From the NCBI RefSeq assembly GCF_018474005.1, contig NZ_JAHCSH010000003.1:186001-250000 (forward strand): a stretch of DNA of 64,000 nucleotides, in the 5' to 3' direction. This DNA is from Curvibacter sp. CHRR-16 (lineage in GTDB: Bacteria; Pseudomonadota; Gammaproteobacteria; Burkholderiales; Burkholderiaceae_C). The notes below the pieces were generated by a model. The model did no database searches. It was given only the letters and a program-made list of their open reading frames with translations, and was not told the origin of the DNA. The translations under genes were made by a program, and so were the position numbers. Position 1 is the first letter of the stretch, and every line of letters starts with the position of its first letter. This document shows, piece after piece, positions 44,187 through 55,214 of this stretch.

Positions 44187-46236
44187 CAGCAGCCACCTTC
44201 ACTTCTTCAAAACCCTTAAAACCACCGCGGCGCAAGTGGATGAGTAGCAGCGAAATCGCTGCAGGCGTAATGCCCGATAGGCGCGAGGCCAAGCCCAAAG
44301 TTTCGGGGCGGTATTTATTCAAACGCTGGCGCACCTCTATGCTCAATGCCTCCACCTGCATATAGTCCAACCCCTCAGGCAAGCGCAGGTTTTCGTAGTG
44401 GGCGGCACGCTCCACCTCCATTTTTTGACGGTCTATATACCCCGCGTACTTGATGCCAATCTCTACCTGCTCTAGCACGGTAGCCACAAACTCATCCTCC
44501 ACCCCACCCTCACCAGACTCGCGGCGCTGCAAGGCTGCCACCGGCAAATCGGCACTCACAAAGCGATCACCATCCAAAGTCATCAGCTTGGTGTAATCCA
44601 CCGTGGGGCGACGCAACAAATCAGCCAGCGCGTATTCGTGTTCAATGCTCTTGCCCAGCACCCGCACGGCCTCGCTTTCGGGCAGGTTGCGTGGATTCAC
44701 CCAAGTCGACTTGAGGCGCTCTGTTTCACGTGAAACAGCATCGCGTTTGCGGCAGTACGCATCCCAACGGGCGTTGTCCACCAGACCCAAGGCACGGCCT
44801 GCGTCGGTTAATCGGGCATCGGCATTGTCTTCGCGCAACTGCAGGCGGAACTCGGCGCGGCTGGTGAACATGCGGTAGGGCTCGGTCACGCCCTTGGTGA
44901 TAAGGTCGTCCACCAACACGCCCAAGTAGGCTTGATCACGACTGGGCAGCCAAGTGGCATCGGTGTAGCTGGCTGCACCCGCCGCACTGCGGCTGGCATC
45001 GCCCCCACCCATGGCACGCACTTGCAAGGCGGCATTGATGCCTGCAAACAGGCCTTGGGCAGCCGCCTCTTCGTAGCCCGTGGTGCCATTGATTTGCCCA
45101 GCGAAAAACAGCCCTCGAATCTGGCGCGTCTCGAAGTTGCTCTTGAGACCGCGAGGGTCAAAGTAGTCGTATTCGATGGCGTAGCCAGGGCGCAAGATAT
45201 GGGCATTCTCCAAACCCGGCATGCTGCGCACTAAGGCGTACTGGATATCAAAGGGCAAGCTGGTGGAAATACCGTTGGGGTAGTACTCGTGCGTGGTCAG
45301 CCCTTCGGGCTCCAGAAAAATCTGGTGGCTGTCTTTGTCAGCAAAGCGGTTGATCTTGTCCTCCACGCTGGGGCAATAGCGGGGCCCCACGCCTTCGATC
45401 TTGCCGGTGAACATTGGGCTGCGGTCAAAACCGCTGCGGATGATGTCGTGCGTTTGGGCATTGGTATGGGTGATCCAGCACGAAATTTGACGAGGGTGCA
45501 TGCTGCGCGAGCCCACAAAGCTGAAAACGGGCATGTGGGGCGACATACCACCGGGGACGCCATCACCGGGTTGTTCTTCCAACGGGGAAAAATCGATGCT
45601 TCGGCCATCGATACGTGGCGGTGTACCAGTTTTGAGGCGCCCTTGGGGCAACTGCAACTCCTTGAGGCGGCTGCTCAAACCCACAGCGGGCGGGTCACCC
45701 GCACGGCCTGCCGCGTAGTGGTTCAGCCCCACATGGATTTTTCCGTCCAAGAAAGTGCCCGCTGTCAGCACCACGGTGCGCGCGAGGAAACGAATGCCCA
45801 CTTGCGTCACTGCGCCGACCACACGCTCACCTGTGCCGGTAGACTCGACCATCAAGTCCTCCACGGCTTGCTGGAACAACCACAGGTTGGGTTGGTTTTC
45901 CAGCATGTGGCGAATGGCGGCCTTGTACAAAATGCGATCCGCTTGAGCGCGCGTGGCACGCACTGCCGGGCCTTTGCTGGAGTTCAAGGTACGGAACTGG
46001 ATACCTGCTTGGTCTGTGGCCAAGGCCATGGCCCCGCCCAATGCATCCACTTCTTTGACCAAATGGCCTTTGCCGATACCGCCAATGGAGGGGTTGCAGC
46101 TCATCTGGCCCAGGGTTTCAATATTGTGGGTCAGCAGCAAAGTGGCGCAGCCCATGCGGGCAGCGGCTAACGCAGCCTCGGTACCAGCATGACCGCCACC
46201 AACGACGATGACATCAAAAACTTGTGGATACAGCAT
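44176..46236 (-). CDS. mnmG: tRNA uridine-5-carboxymethylaminomethyl modification enzyme MnmG (GidA)
   Basis: A product of 686 residues from [32 protein letters not shown]-binding GGGHAG loop, [22 protein letters not shown], the Cys-containing YCPSVEDKI and [18 protein letters not shown] are all present. With MnmE it modifies U34 of several tRNAs. The region upstream of 46236 lacks family similarity, so this start was used. It heads the mnmG-rsmG-parA block and contains a parS site. Confidence 0.97.
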   Translation of the reverse strand: MLYPQVFDVIVVGGGHAGTEAALAAARMGCATLLLTHNIETLGQMSCNPSIGGIGKGHLVKEVDALGGAMALATDQAGIQFRTLNSSKGPAVRATRAQADRILYKAAIRHMLENQPNLWLFQQAVEDLMVESTGTGERVVGAVTQVGIRFLARTVVLTAGTFLDGKIHVGLNHYAAGRAGDPPAVGLSSRLKELQLPQGRLKTGTPPRIDGRSIDFSPLEEQPGDGVPGGMSPHMPVFSFVGSRSMHPRQISCWITHTNAQTHDIIRSGFDRSPMFTGKIEGVGPRYCPSVEDKINRFADKDSHQIFLEPEGLTTHEYYPNGISTSLPFDIQYALVRSMPGLENAHILRPGYAIEYDYFDPRGLKSNFETRQIRGLFFAGQINGTTGYEEAAAQGLFAGINAALQVRAMGGGDASRSAAGAASYTDATWLPSRDQAYLGVLVDDLITKGVTEPYRMFTSRAEFRLQLREDNADARLTDAGRALGLVDNARWDAYCRKRDAVSRETERLKSTWVNPRNLPESEAVRVLGKSIEHEYALADLLRRPTVDYTKLMTLDGDRFVSADLPVAALQRRESGEGGVEDEFVATVLEQVEIGIKYAGYIDRQKMEVERAAHYENLRLPEGLDYMQVEALSIEVRQRLNKYRPETLGLASRLSGITPAAISLLLIHLRRGGFKGFEEVKVAADAH
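44722..44737. promoter_or_regulatory. parS: parS centromere site 2
   Basis: TGTTTCACGTGAAACA is the fully palindromic parS sequence, inside mnmG, 1.1 kb from the first site. Two exact sites this close to parAB mark the origin-proximal centromere region. Confidence 0.96.
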
Positions 46237-46402
46237 GTGAGAGTAGGCCAAGTCAACGCGCTCGTCACAGAGCCTTGGCCGTTTGAAGAAGGTGGGAAAG
46301 ACCCGCATTTTACTGAGGGGGCATGTTTGGAGTAAGCCCTCCAATTAATGGGCGTGCATTCCCGAGCATGAGCAGGGGATAAATGGCATTAGGCTTACGT
46401 CC

Positions 46403-48022
46403 ATGCAAGAGTTTGATTTCATCGTAATTGGCGGGGGATCGGCTGGCTGCACATTGGCCAGCCGCTTATCAGAAGACCCCCATGTGTCTGTGTGCCTCCT
46501 CGAAGCTGGCGGAGCAGACAACAGCGCGCTCATCCATGCGCCACTGGGTTTTGCTTTCACGGCACCATTTGGTTTTTTCAATTGGAGCCATCAAACCATA
46601 CCGCAAGCAGGTTTGGCTGGTCGGCGTGGCTATGTTCCACGTGGAAAGGTCATGGGGGGAAGCAGTTCGGTCAATGCCATGGTGTACACGCGTGGCAACC
46701 GCTACGACTACGACCAATGGGCTGCCGCAGGCAACAGCGACTGGGGTTACCAAGACGTACTGCCCTATTTCGTGCGCAGCGAAAACTCTCACTGCCTGCC
46801 CAACAGCCCCTTGCACGGTCATGATGGCCCCTTGCATGTGAGCTATTTGCGCAACCCCAGCCCACTCAATGAGGCCTTTTTGCAAGCCTGTGAAAACCAA
46901 GGCCTACCCCGCACTCCCGATTACAACGGGGAACAACAGTGGGGCTGTGCACCTGCACAAGTCACCCAGTGGCAAGGTGACCGTTGGAGCGCCGCCAAAG
47001 CCTACATTACCCCCCACTTGCAGCGCCCCAACTTGCACGTCATACGGCATGCACACGTGACCGAATTGGAATGGGAAACCTTGCCCACAGGGCAACTGCG
47101 CGCACGCGGCGTGCACTTTGTGCAAAAAGGCCTGCAACGCACTGTGAGGGCCCACCGCGAGGTGGCATTGTGTGCGGGAGCTATTCATTCGCCCAGCATT
47201 TTGTTGCGATCTGGCATTGGCCCTGCTGCCCATTTGCAGACCCTACAGATTCCGCTGCGCTTAGCCAGCAATGGTGTGGGTATGAATTTGCAAGACCACC
47301 TGAGCACGGTGCTCATCCACCGCACCCGCGTTTGGCAGGACACCTTGGGCTTCTCGCTGCGTGGTGGGCTATCACTGTTGCGTGCAGCGTGGCAGTGGAA
47401 ACAAACCCGCCGTGGTTGGCTCACGTCCAACGTGGCAGAAACTCAAGCATTCATGTCCACGCGCCCAGATTTACCCGCACCCGATATCCAACTGGCACTG
47501 TGCATGGGCATCGTGGATGACCACACGCGCAAACCCCATTGGGGCCATGGCTACACCTTGCACGTAACACTGATGCGCCCACACAGTCGCGGCAAGCTGG
47601 AGTTGGCCAATCGCGACCCCATGCAACCACCATTGATCGATCCCAACTATCTGAGCGCAAACACCGATAGAGAAACATTGGTGCAAGCCACCTGCATGGC
47701 CTACGACATACTGCACAACCCTGCGCTGGACGCGTACCGAGGCCCGCTGCTCTACCCCTTCCCACGGCACGACAAGCACGGCGTTGAAGACTTTATCGCC
47801 CACAACTCCGACACCGAATACCACCCCGTAGGCACATGCAAAATGGGGCCTGATAGCGACCCTACGGCCGTGGTAGATGACAGACTGCGCGTCAAAGGGG
47901 TGCTCGGTTTGCGAGTGGTCGATGCGTCCATCATGCCCACCATCGTGACCGGCAACACCAACGCCCCCACCATCATGATTGCGGAAAAAGCGGCTGACTG
48001 GATAAAAAAAGCCCACGCATAA
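46403..48022 (+). CDS. GMC-family FAD oxidoreductase (choline/alcohol dehydrogenase type)
   Basis: A product of 539 residues. N-terminal FAD loop [23 protein letters not shown] signature 1 [20 protein letters not shown], signature 2 near [16 protein letters not shown], and the C-terminal active site [10 protein letters not shown] with the catalytic His and GNTNAPTIM with Asn in the second position. Oxidises an alcohol; substrate unknown. It is divergent from mnmG. Its last codons carry the terminator of the convergent chemoreceptor gene. Confidence 0.93.
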   Translation: MQEFDFIVIGGGSAGCTLASRLSEDPHVSVCLLEAGGADNSALIHAPLGFAFTAPFGFFNWSHQTIPQAGLAGRRGYVPRGKVMGGSSSVNAMVYTRGNRYDYDQWAAAGNSDWGYQDVLPYFVRSENSHCLPNSPLHGHDGPLHVSYLRNPSPLNEAFLQACENQGLPRTPDYNGEQQWGCAPAQVTQWQGDRWSAAKAYITPHLQRPNLHVIRHAHVTELEWETLPTGQLRARGVHFVQKGLQRTVRAHREVALCAGAIHSPSILLRSGIGPAAHLQTLQIPLRLASNGVGMNLQDHLSTVLIHRTRVWQDTLGFSLRGGLSLLRAAWQWKQTRRGWLTSNVAETQAFMSTRPDLPAPDIQLALCMGIVDDHTRKPHWGHGYTLHVTLMRPHSRGKLELANRDPMQPPLIDPNYLSANTDRETLVQATCMAYDILHNPALDAYRGPLLYPFPRHDKHGVEDFIAHNSDTEYHPVGTCKMGPDSDPTAVVDDRLRVKGVLGLRVVDASIMPTIVTGNTNAPTIMIAEKAADWIKKAHA

Positions 48023-48030
48023 ACGTGGGC
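48004..48030 (-). terminator. Rho-independent terminator of the chemoreceptor gene
   Basis: On the minus strand CGTGGGC pairs with GCCCACG (48011-48017 and 48024-48030) around a 6-base loop and is followed by seven T (48004-48010). It starts 25 bases after the chemoreceptor stop and lies across the GMC oxidoreductase stop codon. Confidence 0.85.
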
Positions 48031-48054
48031 CTGGCATTAGCGCAGATGCTGTGC

Positions 48055-49278
48055 TTAGGCCAAACGGAACTGGTGCACCACTTGGGACAAGACTACAGCC
48101 TGCTCGCGCAGTGATTCCGCTGCCGCAGCCGACTCTTCGACCAAGGCGGCATTTTGCTGCGTAGCTTGGTCAATATGGGCAACCACCGCATTCACATGCG
48201 CAATGCCGTTGGACTGCACCGCAGAAGCTTGGCTGATCTCTTCAATGATTTGACCCAACTGCTGGACGCCACCCACCATTTCTTGCATAGCCGCGCCCGC
48301 CTCTTCCACCAACTTAACGCCCCCATGCACGGTCTGCACACTGGTTTCGATCAAACCTTTGATCTCGCGCGCCGCATCGGCAGAGCGCTTGGCCAGGGCT
48401 CGCACCTCGGCAGCCACCACAGCAAAACCACGCCCTTGCTCGCCGGCGCGCGCTGCTTCCACAGCGGCATTGAGGGCCAAGATATTGGTTTGGAAAGCGA
48501 TGGAGTCAATCAAACCCGTGATATCAGCAATCTTGGTGCTACTGGAAGCAATCGCATGCATACTGCCCACAGCCTCTGTCACCACTTGTCCACTGCGCCG
48601 AGCCAAGCTAGAGGCATTGTCTGAGAGTTGGTGTGCCGCAATGGTCGATTGCGAAGTTTGCTGAACACTGTGGGTCAACTCCGTCAAAGAGGAAACCGTC
48701 TTTTGCACACTACCGGCCGAACGTTCGGTGCGTGAAGACAAGTCTTGATTGCCTGCAGCAATCTCTTGACTCGTCATCGCAACCCGTTCACTGGCATCTC
48801 GCACACGGGCAACCAAAGAGCCCAAGCCGTCCAGCATCTCTTGCTGCGCGCGCTGCAATTGAGCCACCTCGTCATGGCCATCAACTACCAGCTTTTGTGA
48901 CAAATCCCCACCAGCAATGGCTTGCGCAATGTGGCGCGCCTCTTCCAAGGGCTTGCAGATGGCTTGCATATTCAGAATAGTCAATGGCACCACGACCAGC
49001 ACTGTCACCAGAAAAGCAAAACCAAACAGCCATTTAATGCTGGTTCCTGCTTGCTGCTGGCGCTGCAAAGCTTGTTCCAAAGCCTTGGCTTGATCGGGAG
49101 CCGTCACCGCCATTGCGCGCGCCGCATTTTGCATGACCTCTTCGCTCTGAGATTGCAGCTTGGCAACACCAAACAAACCACCCAAACCCAGCGCACCCAA
49201 CAGAACCATAACGACCACGATAGCGCTGAGCATGCGAAAGCGGATGCTGAACATGCGCATCCAATGCAATGTGAACAT
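48055..49278 (-). CDS. Methyl-accepting chemotaxis protein with minimal periplasmic domain
   Basis: A product of 407 residues from [14 protein letters not shown]. Membrane segments at about 14-38 and 81-101 enclose only about 42 residues of periplasm, too small for a usual ligand domain. HAMP follows (about 102-155), then the signalling domain with hairpin tip [22 protein letters not shown]. No C-terminal CheR-binding pentapeptide. AAGGAG 7 bases upstream fixes the start. Confidence 0.92.
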   Translation of the reverse strand: MFTLHWMRMFSIRFRMLSAIVVVMVLLGALGLGGLFGVAKLQSQSEEVMQNAARAMAVTAPDQAKALEQALQRQQQAGTSIKWLFGFAFLVTVLVVVPLTILNMQAICKPLEEARHIAQAIAGGDLSQKLVVDGHDEVAQLQRAQQEMLDGLGSLVARVRDASERVAMTSQEIAAGNQDLSSRTERSAGSVQKTVSSLTELTHSVQQTSQSTIAAHQLSDNASSLARRSGQVVTEAVGSMHAIASSSTKIADITGLIDSIAFQTNILALNAAVEAARAGEQGRGFAVVAAEVRALAKRSADAAREIKGLIETSVQTVHGGVKLVEEAGAAMQEMVGGVQQLGQIIEEISQASAVQSNGIAHVNAVVAHIDQATQQNAALVEESAAAAESLREQAVVLSQVVHQFRLA

Positions 49279-49412
49279 GCGATGACTCCTTATCTTATGA
49301 ATACCAACGAACACCTCTTTATAGAGGGGCAATGTATCTACATTTCGTCACAAAAAGCAAAGTCTTTATGAGAACCTCATATTGTTGACGGGGATCAAGA
49401 AATTGCCGTTCG

Positions 49413-51689
49413 TTATCGCCCCCACCGTTTGAGCAGCAAAGCATTGGTCATGACGCTGACCGAACTCAAGGCCATGGCGGCACCCGCCAACATGGGACTG
49501 AGGTAGCCCAACGCTGCCAGTGGAATGCCTGCAGTGTTGTAGACAAAGGCCCAAAACAGGTTTTGCCGAATCTTGCGCACCGTTTGGCGCGATATATCCA
49601 AAGCAGCCGCTATCAGCATGGGATCGCCCCGCATCAGGGTAATACCTGCCGTTTGCGACACCACGTCGGATACACCGCGCGCATTAGCCATGGCCAGGCC
49701 AATATCGGCCGCAGCCAACGCTGGCGCGTCGTTGATGCCATCGCCCACCATCGCCACAGCAACACTGGGGCCATGCTGCTGCACAGCCAAACTGCGCAGG
49801 CGTTCTATCTCGCGGGCCTTGTCTTGGGGCAGCACATGGGCCATCACCTCATCGGGCTGCAAACCCAAATGCTGGGCCATGGCCACAGCAGCTGCTTGGT
49901 TATCGCCAGAAATCATGCGCACCGCTATGCCCAGTTGGCGCAACTGGGCAATCGCCGCCTGCGCTGTGGGTTTGGCTTGGTCTGCAAATGCAAACCATGC
50001 GACCGCTTGGGCTTGCATGTCCCCCGTGCGCCGGGCCAAGCCAGACACCGTAGCGCCTTGGGCAGCCCATGCTGCCATGCGCTCTTGGCATGGCCCAGAG
50101 GCAGGTTCTGCACCCCACTGCTTGAGCCAACTGGCGCTGCCCAACACATAGTGGTACTCGCCGCAATCGGCTTCCACTCCACAGCCGGGCACAGCTTGCA
50201 AATGCTCCGGTTGCAGCAATTCCATCCCACGCTCTTGCGCCGCTTGCAGCAAGGCTTTAGCCAAGGGGTGTTCGCTGCCTTGCTGCAAGCTGGCTGCGCA
50301 ACGCAAACCTTCGCTATCGGCGCTGGGCATACCAGAAGCATCCACGCTGAACCAATCCACCAACTGGGGTTGGCCCACGGTCAGGGTTCCCGTTTTATCC
50401 ATGGCCACCACAACCACACTATGGGCCAGCTCTAAAGCCTGGGGATCACGTATCAAAATGCCATGGCGTGCCGCTACACCCGTACCAACCATGATGGCGG
50501 CAGGCGTTGCCAAACCCAGTGCACAAGGGCAAGCAATCACGAGCACCGCCACGGCATGGGTGATGGCTATTTCTGGACCCGCCCCCATCCACCACCAAGC
50601 CAATGCCGTCAATACAGCCAGCACCAGCACCACGGGGACAAATACCGCACTAACCTGATCGACCAAGCGCTGGATGGGTGCCTTGAACACCTGCGCATCC
50701 TCCACCAAACGGATAATGCGGGCCAAGGTCGATTCGGCCCCCACTGCATGCACTTGCACCGTTAGCAAGCCATCGCCATTGATGCTTCCACCCGTCACAC
50801 GATGGCCCACCATTTTGGACACCGGCATGGCTTCGCCTGTGAGCAATGATTCATCTACTTGGCTCTGCCCAGCGGTGACCACCGCATCGGCGGGTACACG
50901 CTCGCCGGGTTTGATGCGCAAACTATCACCCACCAGCACTTCGGCAATGGGGACATCTTTTTCTCCTTCGCTGGTGAGCAAATGCGCCGTTTCCGGACGC
51001 AATGCCTGCAGGCCACGAATGGCATCGGTGGTTTGACGTTTGGCACGACCTTCCAGCCATTTACCCAGCAGCACCAGGGTAATGACCACCGACGAGGCTT
51101 CAAAGTACAAATGCACGGGTCCGGCATGTCCATGTGCTGTGGGCATGCTGGTACTGCGCCACCACAGCCACAGTGACAACAACCACCCTGCACTGGTGCC
51201 CAAGGCCACGAGGACATCCATATTGGGGCTACGCGCCTTGAGGGCATGCCATGCCCCTGCATAAAAACGAGCGCCCAACAGTAGCTGCACAGGTGTGGCC
51301 AAGGCACATTGCAGCCACGCTGGCAACATCCATTGGACTCCCCAAGGAGCCAATACCATGGGGGCCACGAGCGGCGCACTGAGCAACACCCCCCACAACA
51401 CCGGCCAAGCGTCGTGCCAGCCGACAGGGGCTTGGTTGCTAGCGGCGTTGGCAGGGGTGGGCAAAGGCTCGTAACCCGCATTGCGAATAGCACGGCGCAC
51501 GGCGGCCTCAAGCGCAGCATCTTGTACATAGACCCGGGCTGACTCGGTCGCCAAATTGACGGCGGCGCGCTGTACTCCTGGCACTTTGCCCACCGCCCGC
51601 TCGACACGCAGCACACACGAAGCGCAGGTCATGCCTGCTATTGGAATATCGAGCGCCACATCGTGCGCTATAGAAGGGGGGGTAGTCAT
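49413..51689 (-). CDS. copA: Copper-exporting P1B-type ATPase, CopA-like
   Basis: A product of 758 residues from [25 protein letters not shown]. One N-terminal metal-binding domain (GMTCASC at about 19-25), LTGEAMPV, transmembrane metal site CPC in [15 protein letters not shown], phosphorylation site DKTGTLT, SEHPLA, and [14 protein letters not shown]. The last segment [15 protein letters not shown] has the MxxSS copper signature. Cu(I) export to the periplasm. It is divergent from copZ with a 43-base gap. Confidence 0.95.
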   Translation of the reverse strand: MTTPPSIAHDVALDIPIAGMTCASCVLRVERAVGKVPGVQRAAVNLATESARVYVQDAALEAAVRRAIRNAGYEPLPTPANAASNQAPVGWHDAWPVLWGVLLSAPLVAPMVLAPWGVQWMLPAWLQCALATPVQLLLGARFYAGAWHALKARSPNMDVLVALGTSAGWLLSLWLWWRSTSMPTAHGHAGPVHLYFEASSVVITLVLLGKWLEGRAKRQTTDAIRGLQALRPETAHLLTSEGEKDVPIAEVLVGDSLRIKPGERVPADAVVTAGQSQVDESLLTGEAMPVSKMVGHRVTGGSINGDGLLTVQVHAVGAESTLARIIRLVEDAQVFKAPIQRLVDQVSAVFVPVVLVLAVLTALAWWWMGAGPEIAITHAVAVLVIACPCALGLATPAAIMVGTGVAARHGILIRDPQALELAHSVVVVAMDKTGTLTVGQPQLVDWFSVDASGMPSADSEGLRCAASLQQGSEHPLAKALLQAAQERGMELLQPEHLQAVPGCGVEADCGEYHYVLGSASWLKQWGAEPASGPCQERMAAWAAQGATVSGLARRTGDMQAQAVAWFAFADQAKPTAQAAIAQLRQLGIAVRMISGDNQAAAVAMAQHLGLQPDEVMAHVLPQDKAREIERLRSLAVQQHGPSVAVAMVGDGINDAPALAAADIGLAMANARGVSDVVSQTAGITLMRGDPMLIAAALDISRQTVRKIRQNLFWAFVYNTAGIPLAALGYLSPMLAGAAMALSSVSVMTNALLLKRWGR

Positions 51690-51732
51690 AATTGCAAGGG
51701 TAGCGCCATCACCACATCCATAGGAATTTTGT

Positions 51733-51930
51733 ATGCAAACATTTACCGTTACGGGCATGACTTGCGGCCACTGCGAACAAGCCGTGCGCAAGGCCCTCTT
51801 GGCTATTGATCCCCAAGCGCAGGTGACCATTGATCGTGCACAAAACCGCGTCACAGTGGAATCATCTGCCGACAAAGACAAGCTGGTTCACGCCATCGAA
51901 GAAGAAGGCTACACCGTACAAGGCACGTAA
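51733..51930 (+). CDS. copZ: Copper chaperone CopZ, heavy-metal-associated domain
   Basis: A product of 65 residues forming a single HMA domain with GMTCGHC (7-13) near the N-terminus and a Tyr-containing loop [10 protein letters not shown] at the end. AGGA precedes ATG. It delivers Cu(I) to the neighbouring CopA. No clear CueR dyad is seen in the shared upstream region 51690-51732. Confidence 0.93.
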   Translation: MQTFTVTGMTCGHCEQAVRKALLAIDPQAQVTIDRAQNRVTVESSADKDKLVHAIEEEGYTVQGT

Positions 51931-52017
51931 AACTTTACACAAGGCCATGTCATCCATGGCCAGCGCAGTGCGTTGAGGGATGGAGTTCTGCTTTCATCAG
52001 AACGTTCAAGGAACTGT

Positions 52018-52434
52018 ATGCCAATGCTTACCCGCCGCACCTCGACTCTGCTGCTCTCCACCTTGCTGGCCAGCAGCACACTGCTCATTACTCCCGCTCA
52101 GGCCCATGACATGAATGATGTTTTGGCTGGTGGCGTGGGTGCCATCACGGGCGCAGTCATCGGTCAGGCCGTCGGCGGTAAAAACGGCACCGTTATTGGC
52201 GCGGCCATTGGTGGCGCAGTGGGTGTCACCGTGGCCCAGTCAGATCGACGTGTAGTACGCCAACAGCCGGTCACCATCGTCCAACCCATGCCTGCGCAAC
52301 CAGTGCAGTATGTGTATGCACAACCCATGCCGCCCATGCCCCCGGCATATGGTCGCCCATGGTGCCCACCACGCCACGAATTTCGCCATGAAGAACCGCG
52401 CTTCCACCACCACGGTGGTGGCTGGCGCTACTAA
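52018..52434 (+). CDS. Exported glycine-zipper protein, hypothetical
   Basis: A product of 138 residues from MPMLTRRTSTLLLSTLLA; signal peptide ending TPAQAHD. A glycine-zipper segment follows at about 36-70 (GGVGAITGAVIGQAVGG; GTVIGAAIGGAVGVTVA), then a Pro/Gln/Met-rich linker and a His-rich tail. Similar to 17-kDa-antigen-like envelope proteins but without a lipobox Cys. AGGAA lies 6 bases upstream. Role unknown; the His/Met-rich tail and the copper genes upstream might indicate metal binding. Confidence 0.8.
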   Translation: MPMLTRRTSTLLLSTLLASSTLLITPAQAHDMNDVLAGGVGAITGAVIGQAVGGKNGTVIGAAIGGAVGVTVAQSDRRVVRQQPVTIVQPMPAQPVQYVYAQPMPPMPPAYGRPWCPPRHEFRHEEPRFHHHGGGWRY

Positions 52435-53357
52435 GCTGCTACTGCAACAGCCAACCCCTCTCTGCGCAACTCACCATCAAGGATCTCCAGCAGGTCGGGG
52501 ATGAGTTGCTGCAGTTCCCCTGTCAGCAAAGCAATGTCGGTGTCGAAGTTGTCGTCACCAGCAGCCGTTGTGGCTTGATTTTCAAACACCACATCGGTAA
52601 GCGTGATCTTTTTGAGTTGCAGGGTGTCGGTCAGCAGCAATGACACGCGATCACGCCACGTGAGCGCCAAGCGTGTGGGGCGTTTGCCTTGTTCAATGTG
52701 CTGCGCCACCTCATCACTCATAAGGCTATGGCGGGCGTAACGCACCACCGCTTTGGATTCGTCCGTGGCTTTGAGCTCGCACTCGTTGTCGATGCTGAAA
52801 TAGTTGGGAGACTCTTGCGCTTGTAGCCATGCTGCCATGGCTGTAGCAGGCGCTGTGGTGGTCTCTAGCGCCATGCACGTAAAGCCGGGCAAGACATCGG
52901 ACAAGCTGGTCAAAATTTCGTCCACCTTGCTTTGATTCACGCTCCCCAGCACCACGTAGCGGTTTTCTGGATCGAGCCAGATCCACACGGTGGTTTCTTT
53001 GGTGAACGCTTGGGGCAACAGAGTTTGGCGGATGGAATCCTGCAAATCACGCTTTTCCTTTTTGCCTGGCTTGCGTCCACTGTCTTGCTCGATTTTGCGC
53101 ACCTGCTCGTCGAGCTTGCGCTTGACCACCGAACTGGGCACCGACTTGCTTTCGGTTTTGAACTTGAAAATCCACTGGCCAGCAACTGATTCGACCATGG
53201 CCCCATGGGCATGACCACGGGGCTCTAGCCAACCGGAAGATTTCTCCTGCGCAGGGCCACAAGGCACAAAGCGAGCACGGGAAATTGATTCAGAGCAATC
53301 CTCTAAGGATAAATCCAAGGCATTGTTGAGCCTGAAAATCGTGATGTTCTTAAACAC
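52431..53357 (-). CDS. rdgC: Recombination-associated protein RdgC
   Basis: A product of 308 residues starting MFKNITIFRLN, the typical RdgC opening, with FVPCGPAQEKSSGWLEPRG and VKRKLDEQVRKIEQDSGRKPGKKEKRDL. RdgC forms a ring dimer on DNA and limits RecA activity. The gene is convergent with the glycine-zipper gene, overlapping by 4 bases. Confidence 0.96.
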   Translation of the reverse strand: MFKNITIFRLNNALDLSLEDCSESISRARFVPCGPAQEKSSGWLEPRGHAHGAMVESVAGQWIFKFKTESKSVPSSVVKRKLDEQVRKIEQDSGRKPGKKEKRDLQDSIRQTLLPQAFTKETTVWIWLDPENRYVVLGSVNQSKVDEILTSLSDVLPGFTCMALETTTAPATAMAAWLQAQESPNYFSIDNECELKATDESKAVVRYARHSLMSDEVAQHIEQGKRPTRLALTWRDRVSLLLTDTLQLKKITLTDVVFENQATTAAGDDNFDTDIALLTGELQQLIPDLLEILDGELRREGLAVAVAA

Positions 53358-53386
53358 GCAGTACCTGCAAAAAACGGAAAAATGAA

Positions 53387-53596
53387 ATGTTTGGCTATAC
53401 CGAAGAGCAAATTGCCAGCTTTGGGCTCACAGTAGGCGTTGGCGCCTTCATGCTCTATATGCTGTTCATCATTGGCCAACTGGCTTGGGAGTCTAAAGCA
53501 GGAAAGTTCGGTACTTTCGTACTCTTTCTCGGCTTGGCCTTTGGGATGGTGGGTTTTGTGGCCAAGCTGGTCATTCAGTGGTTTTTAAGCCGCTAG
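53387..53596 (+). CDS. DUF2788 small membrane protein
   Basis: A product of 69 residues with two membrane helices (about 12-32 and 43-65) and the DUF2788 pattern (FMLYMLFIIGQLAWESKAGKFGT, then GMVGFVAK). Common next to rdgC-like genes in betaproteobacteria; function unknown. Convergent with the GGDEF gene, overlapping by 12 bases. Confidence 0.85.
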   Translation: MFGYTEEQIASFGLTVGVGAFMLYMLFIIGQLAWESKAGKFGTFVLFLGLAFGMVGFVAKLVIQWFLSR

Positions 53597-55132
53597 CACC
53601 CGATTTTTGCCTGCACGCTTGGCTAAATACATGGCTTTGTCAGCGCGCTTGATGGCTTCAAATGGCTCTTCATCCAACGCCACCTGCGCCACACCTGCAC
53701 TGAAAGTGATCAGAACCTTTTCGGTTCCCGAAAGAAAAAAGCGCTTAGTCAACTCGCGCTGTAAGCGGGTCATCGCCTCTACAGCATTGTCTACTGCAGT
53801 GTCTGGCAGCAAGATGACAAACTCTTCACCGCCATAACGGGCCAAGGTATCTTGCGGGCGCATGCACTCGCATGCAACCGTAGCCAAGTGACTCAGTGCC
53901 ATATCGCCTGTGGCGTGACCCAGGGTGTCATTGAGTTTTTTGAAGTTGTCGATATCGAGCAGCGCAACGCTTAGCACACTGTCTTTGCGCCGCATTTGGG
54001 AAATCTCGCGGTTGGCTGCTTCCTCCAGACCCTTGCGGTTGAGTGCGCCTGTCAGACTGTCATGACGCGCTTGTATGCTGACACGATCAAGTTCTTGATG
54101 CAGTTTGGCCAATTCGGCTTCTGTCTTTTGAGCCCGTTCTTGCAGCTGCTGCAATTCTGATTGCGAACCTTGACTTTGCGCTGCCATAGCACGGGTCGTA
54201 CCTACCACTTCACGCAGCACAGGGGCAATTTCTTCCAGCGTTTTGGCTTGCTCTATTTGGCGTGCGCTCTCTTCCAACTTGTTTTGAAAGATCCCTGTGG
54301 ATTGGGTCAGTTCTGATAAACGCTCAATGAAAGTAGCCAGCATCTGGCGCATTTCTTCTTGGGCTTGCACAGCACGGTCTTTGGCGTCTTTTTGCTTGAA
54401 GATCACATCCCGCAAGCGTCTCTCAACATCGTCCAAACGGCGCAAAGACAGTGGCGGAGCAGAGGCTTGTTTGAGTGCTTCCATTTGACCCTGTAACCAT
54501 TGGTCATCAAGCGCAATGTCGGCTATGTTTTCAAATACCAGTTGGAGTAGTTTGAGCAAACCGGATTTGATTTCTGCCTGATCTTCAGCCACAAAAGAAA
54601 GGCGGTGGCTGAAATTGAGCAACTGGTTTTTGAGTTGCAACACATCTACTTCGCTGCTTTTCAGGGACGCAACCAATTCACTGAGTTGGACAGCAAAGCG
54701 CTCATCATCCTGACCCAATGCAGGTTGGCTGTATTCCAAAATGCGGGCAATCAAGGCTAAAAATTCTGGGGTAAGTGGAACAGCCGATGCACTACCCACT
54801 GTCACTGATCTGCCCGCAGCGCTGCTTGTTTCAGAGTCACTCACTGCTGGAACAAAACCACCATAAGCGACCAAGGCTGTTTTCACACCATCCCAATTCA
54901 TGCGGTCAATCGCATACTCAAGCAAGCTTTTCTGTTTTTGCTGTCCTGGCGTTTTAGTAGGCAGCGCTTGTGCAATGTCACGCAATACATCACCCGGAAA
55001 ATTTCCTACTGCAGGGATGCCTGCAATCTCGTTGTAGACAGATTGGTAGTTAGCAGGTGTTGGAACCAGTTTGCGCGCTGTGATCTGTTTAAGCGTTTCC
55101 CGCGCTATTTCAAAAGGCTTCTTATCGGCCAT
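53585..55132 (-). CDS. Diguanylate cyclase, GGDEF domain with long helical N-terminus
   Basis: A product of 515 residues from MADKKPFEIARETLK. About 340 residues of mostly helical sequence with coiled-coil segments (LQQLQERAQKTEAELAKLHQELD) precede the GGDEF domain, which has an intact active site RYGGEEFVIL and an inhibitory RxxD site (RPQD) five residues earlier. No membrane segment, so cytoplasmic. Synthesises cyclic di-GMP with expected product inhibition. ATG 55144 would add four residues. Confidence 0.93.
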   Translation of the reverse strand: MADKKPFEIARETLKQITARKLVPTPANYQSVYNEIAGIPAVGNFPGDVLRDIAQALPTKTPGQQKQKSLLEYAIDRMNWDGVKTALVAYGGFVPAVSDSETSSAAGRSVTVGSASAVPLTPEFLALIARILEYSQPALGQDDERFAVQLSELVASLKSSEVDVLQLKNQLLNFSHRLSFVAEDQAEIKSGLLKLLQLVFENIADIALDDQWLQGQMEALKQASAPPLSLRRLDDVERRLRDVIFKQKDAKDRAVQAQEEMRQMLATFIERLSELTQSTGIFQNKLEESARQIEQAKTLEEIAPVLREVVGTTRAMAAQSQGSQSELQQLQERAQKTEAELAKLHQELDRVSIQARHDSLTGALNRKGLEEAANREISQMRRKDSVLSVALLDIDNFKKLNDTLGHATGDMALSHLATVACECMRPQDTLARYGGEEFVILLPDTAVDNAVEAMTRLQRELTKRFFLSGTEKVLITFSAGVAQVALDEEPFEAIKRADKAMYLAKRAGKNRVLAA

Positions 55133-55177
55133 AAGCGTCACCACTGTGGTTGTATTTGAGGCATATTAGAACAAGCC

Positions 55178-55214
55178 TGTAGATAACTTTTTAACAACTG
55201 CTCACTTATCCACA
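55178..55214. promoter_or_regulatory. Pair of DnaA-box-like sites
   Basis: TTATCCACA (55206-55214) is a perfect DnaA box, and TGTAGATAA (55178-55186) is the reverse complement of TTATCTACA, a one-mismatch box facing it. Both lie in the AT-rich 291-base gap between the GGDEF gene and minC. This gap also holds an A/T run near 55310-55320 and CTGTT-gtt-AACAG. They may connect min expression to DnaA; an origin here seems less likely. Confidence 0.45.

Noticed and set aside
45289..46170. Long open frame (293 codons) on the plus strand
   Set aside because: It is antisense to the well-supported mnmG, has no recognisable domain and no ribosome binding site.
46633..46648. TGTTCCACGTGGAAAG as a third parS site
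   Set aside because: It keeps the central TTCCACGTGGAA palindrome but differs from the parS consensus at three defined positions; not reported as a site.
51690..51732. CueR operator between copA and copZ
   Set aside because: No ACCTTCC-type dyad with long-spaced promoter could be found in the 43-base gap.
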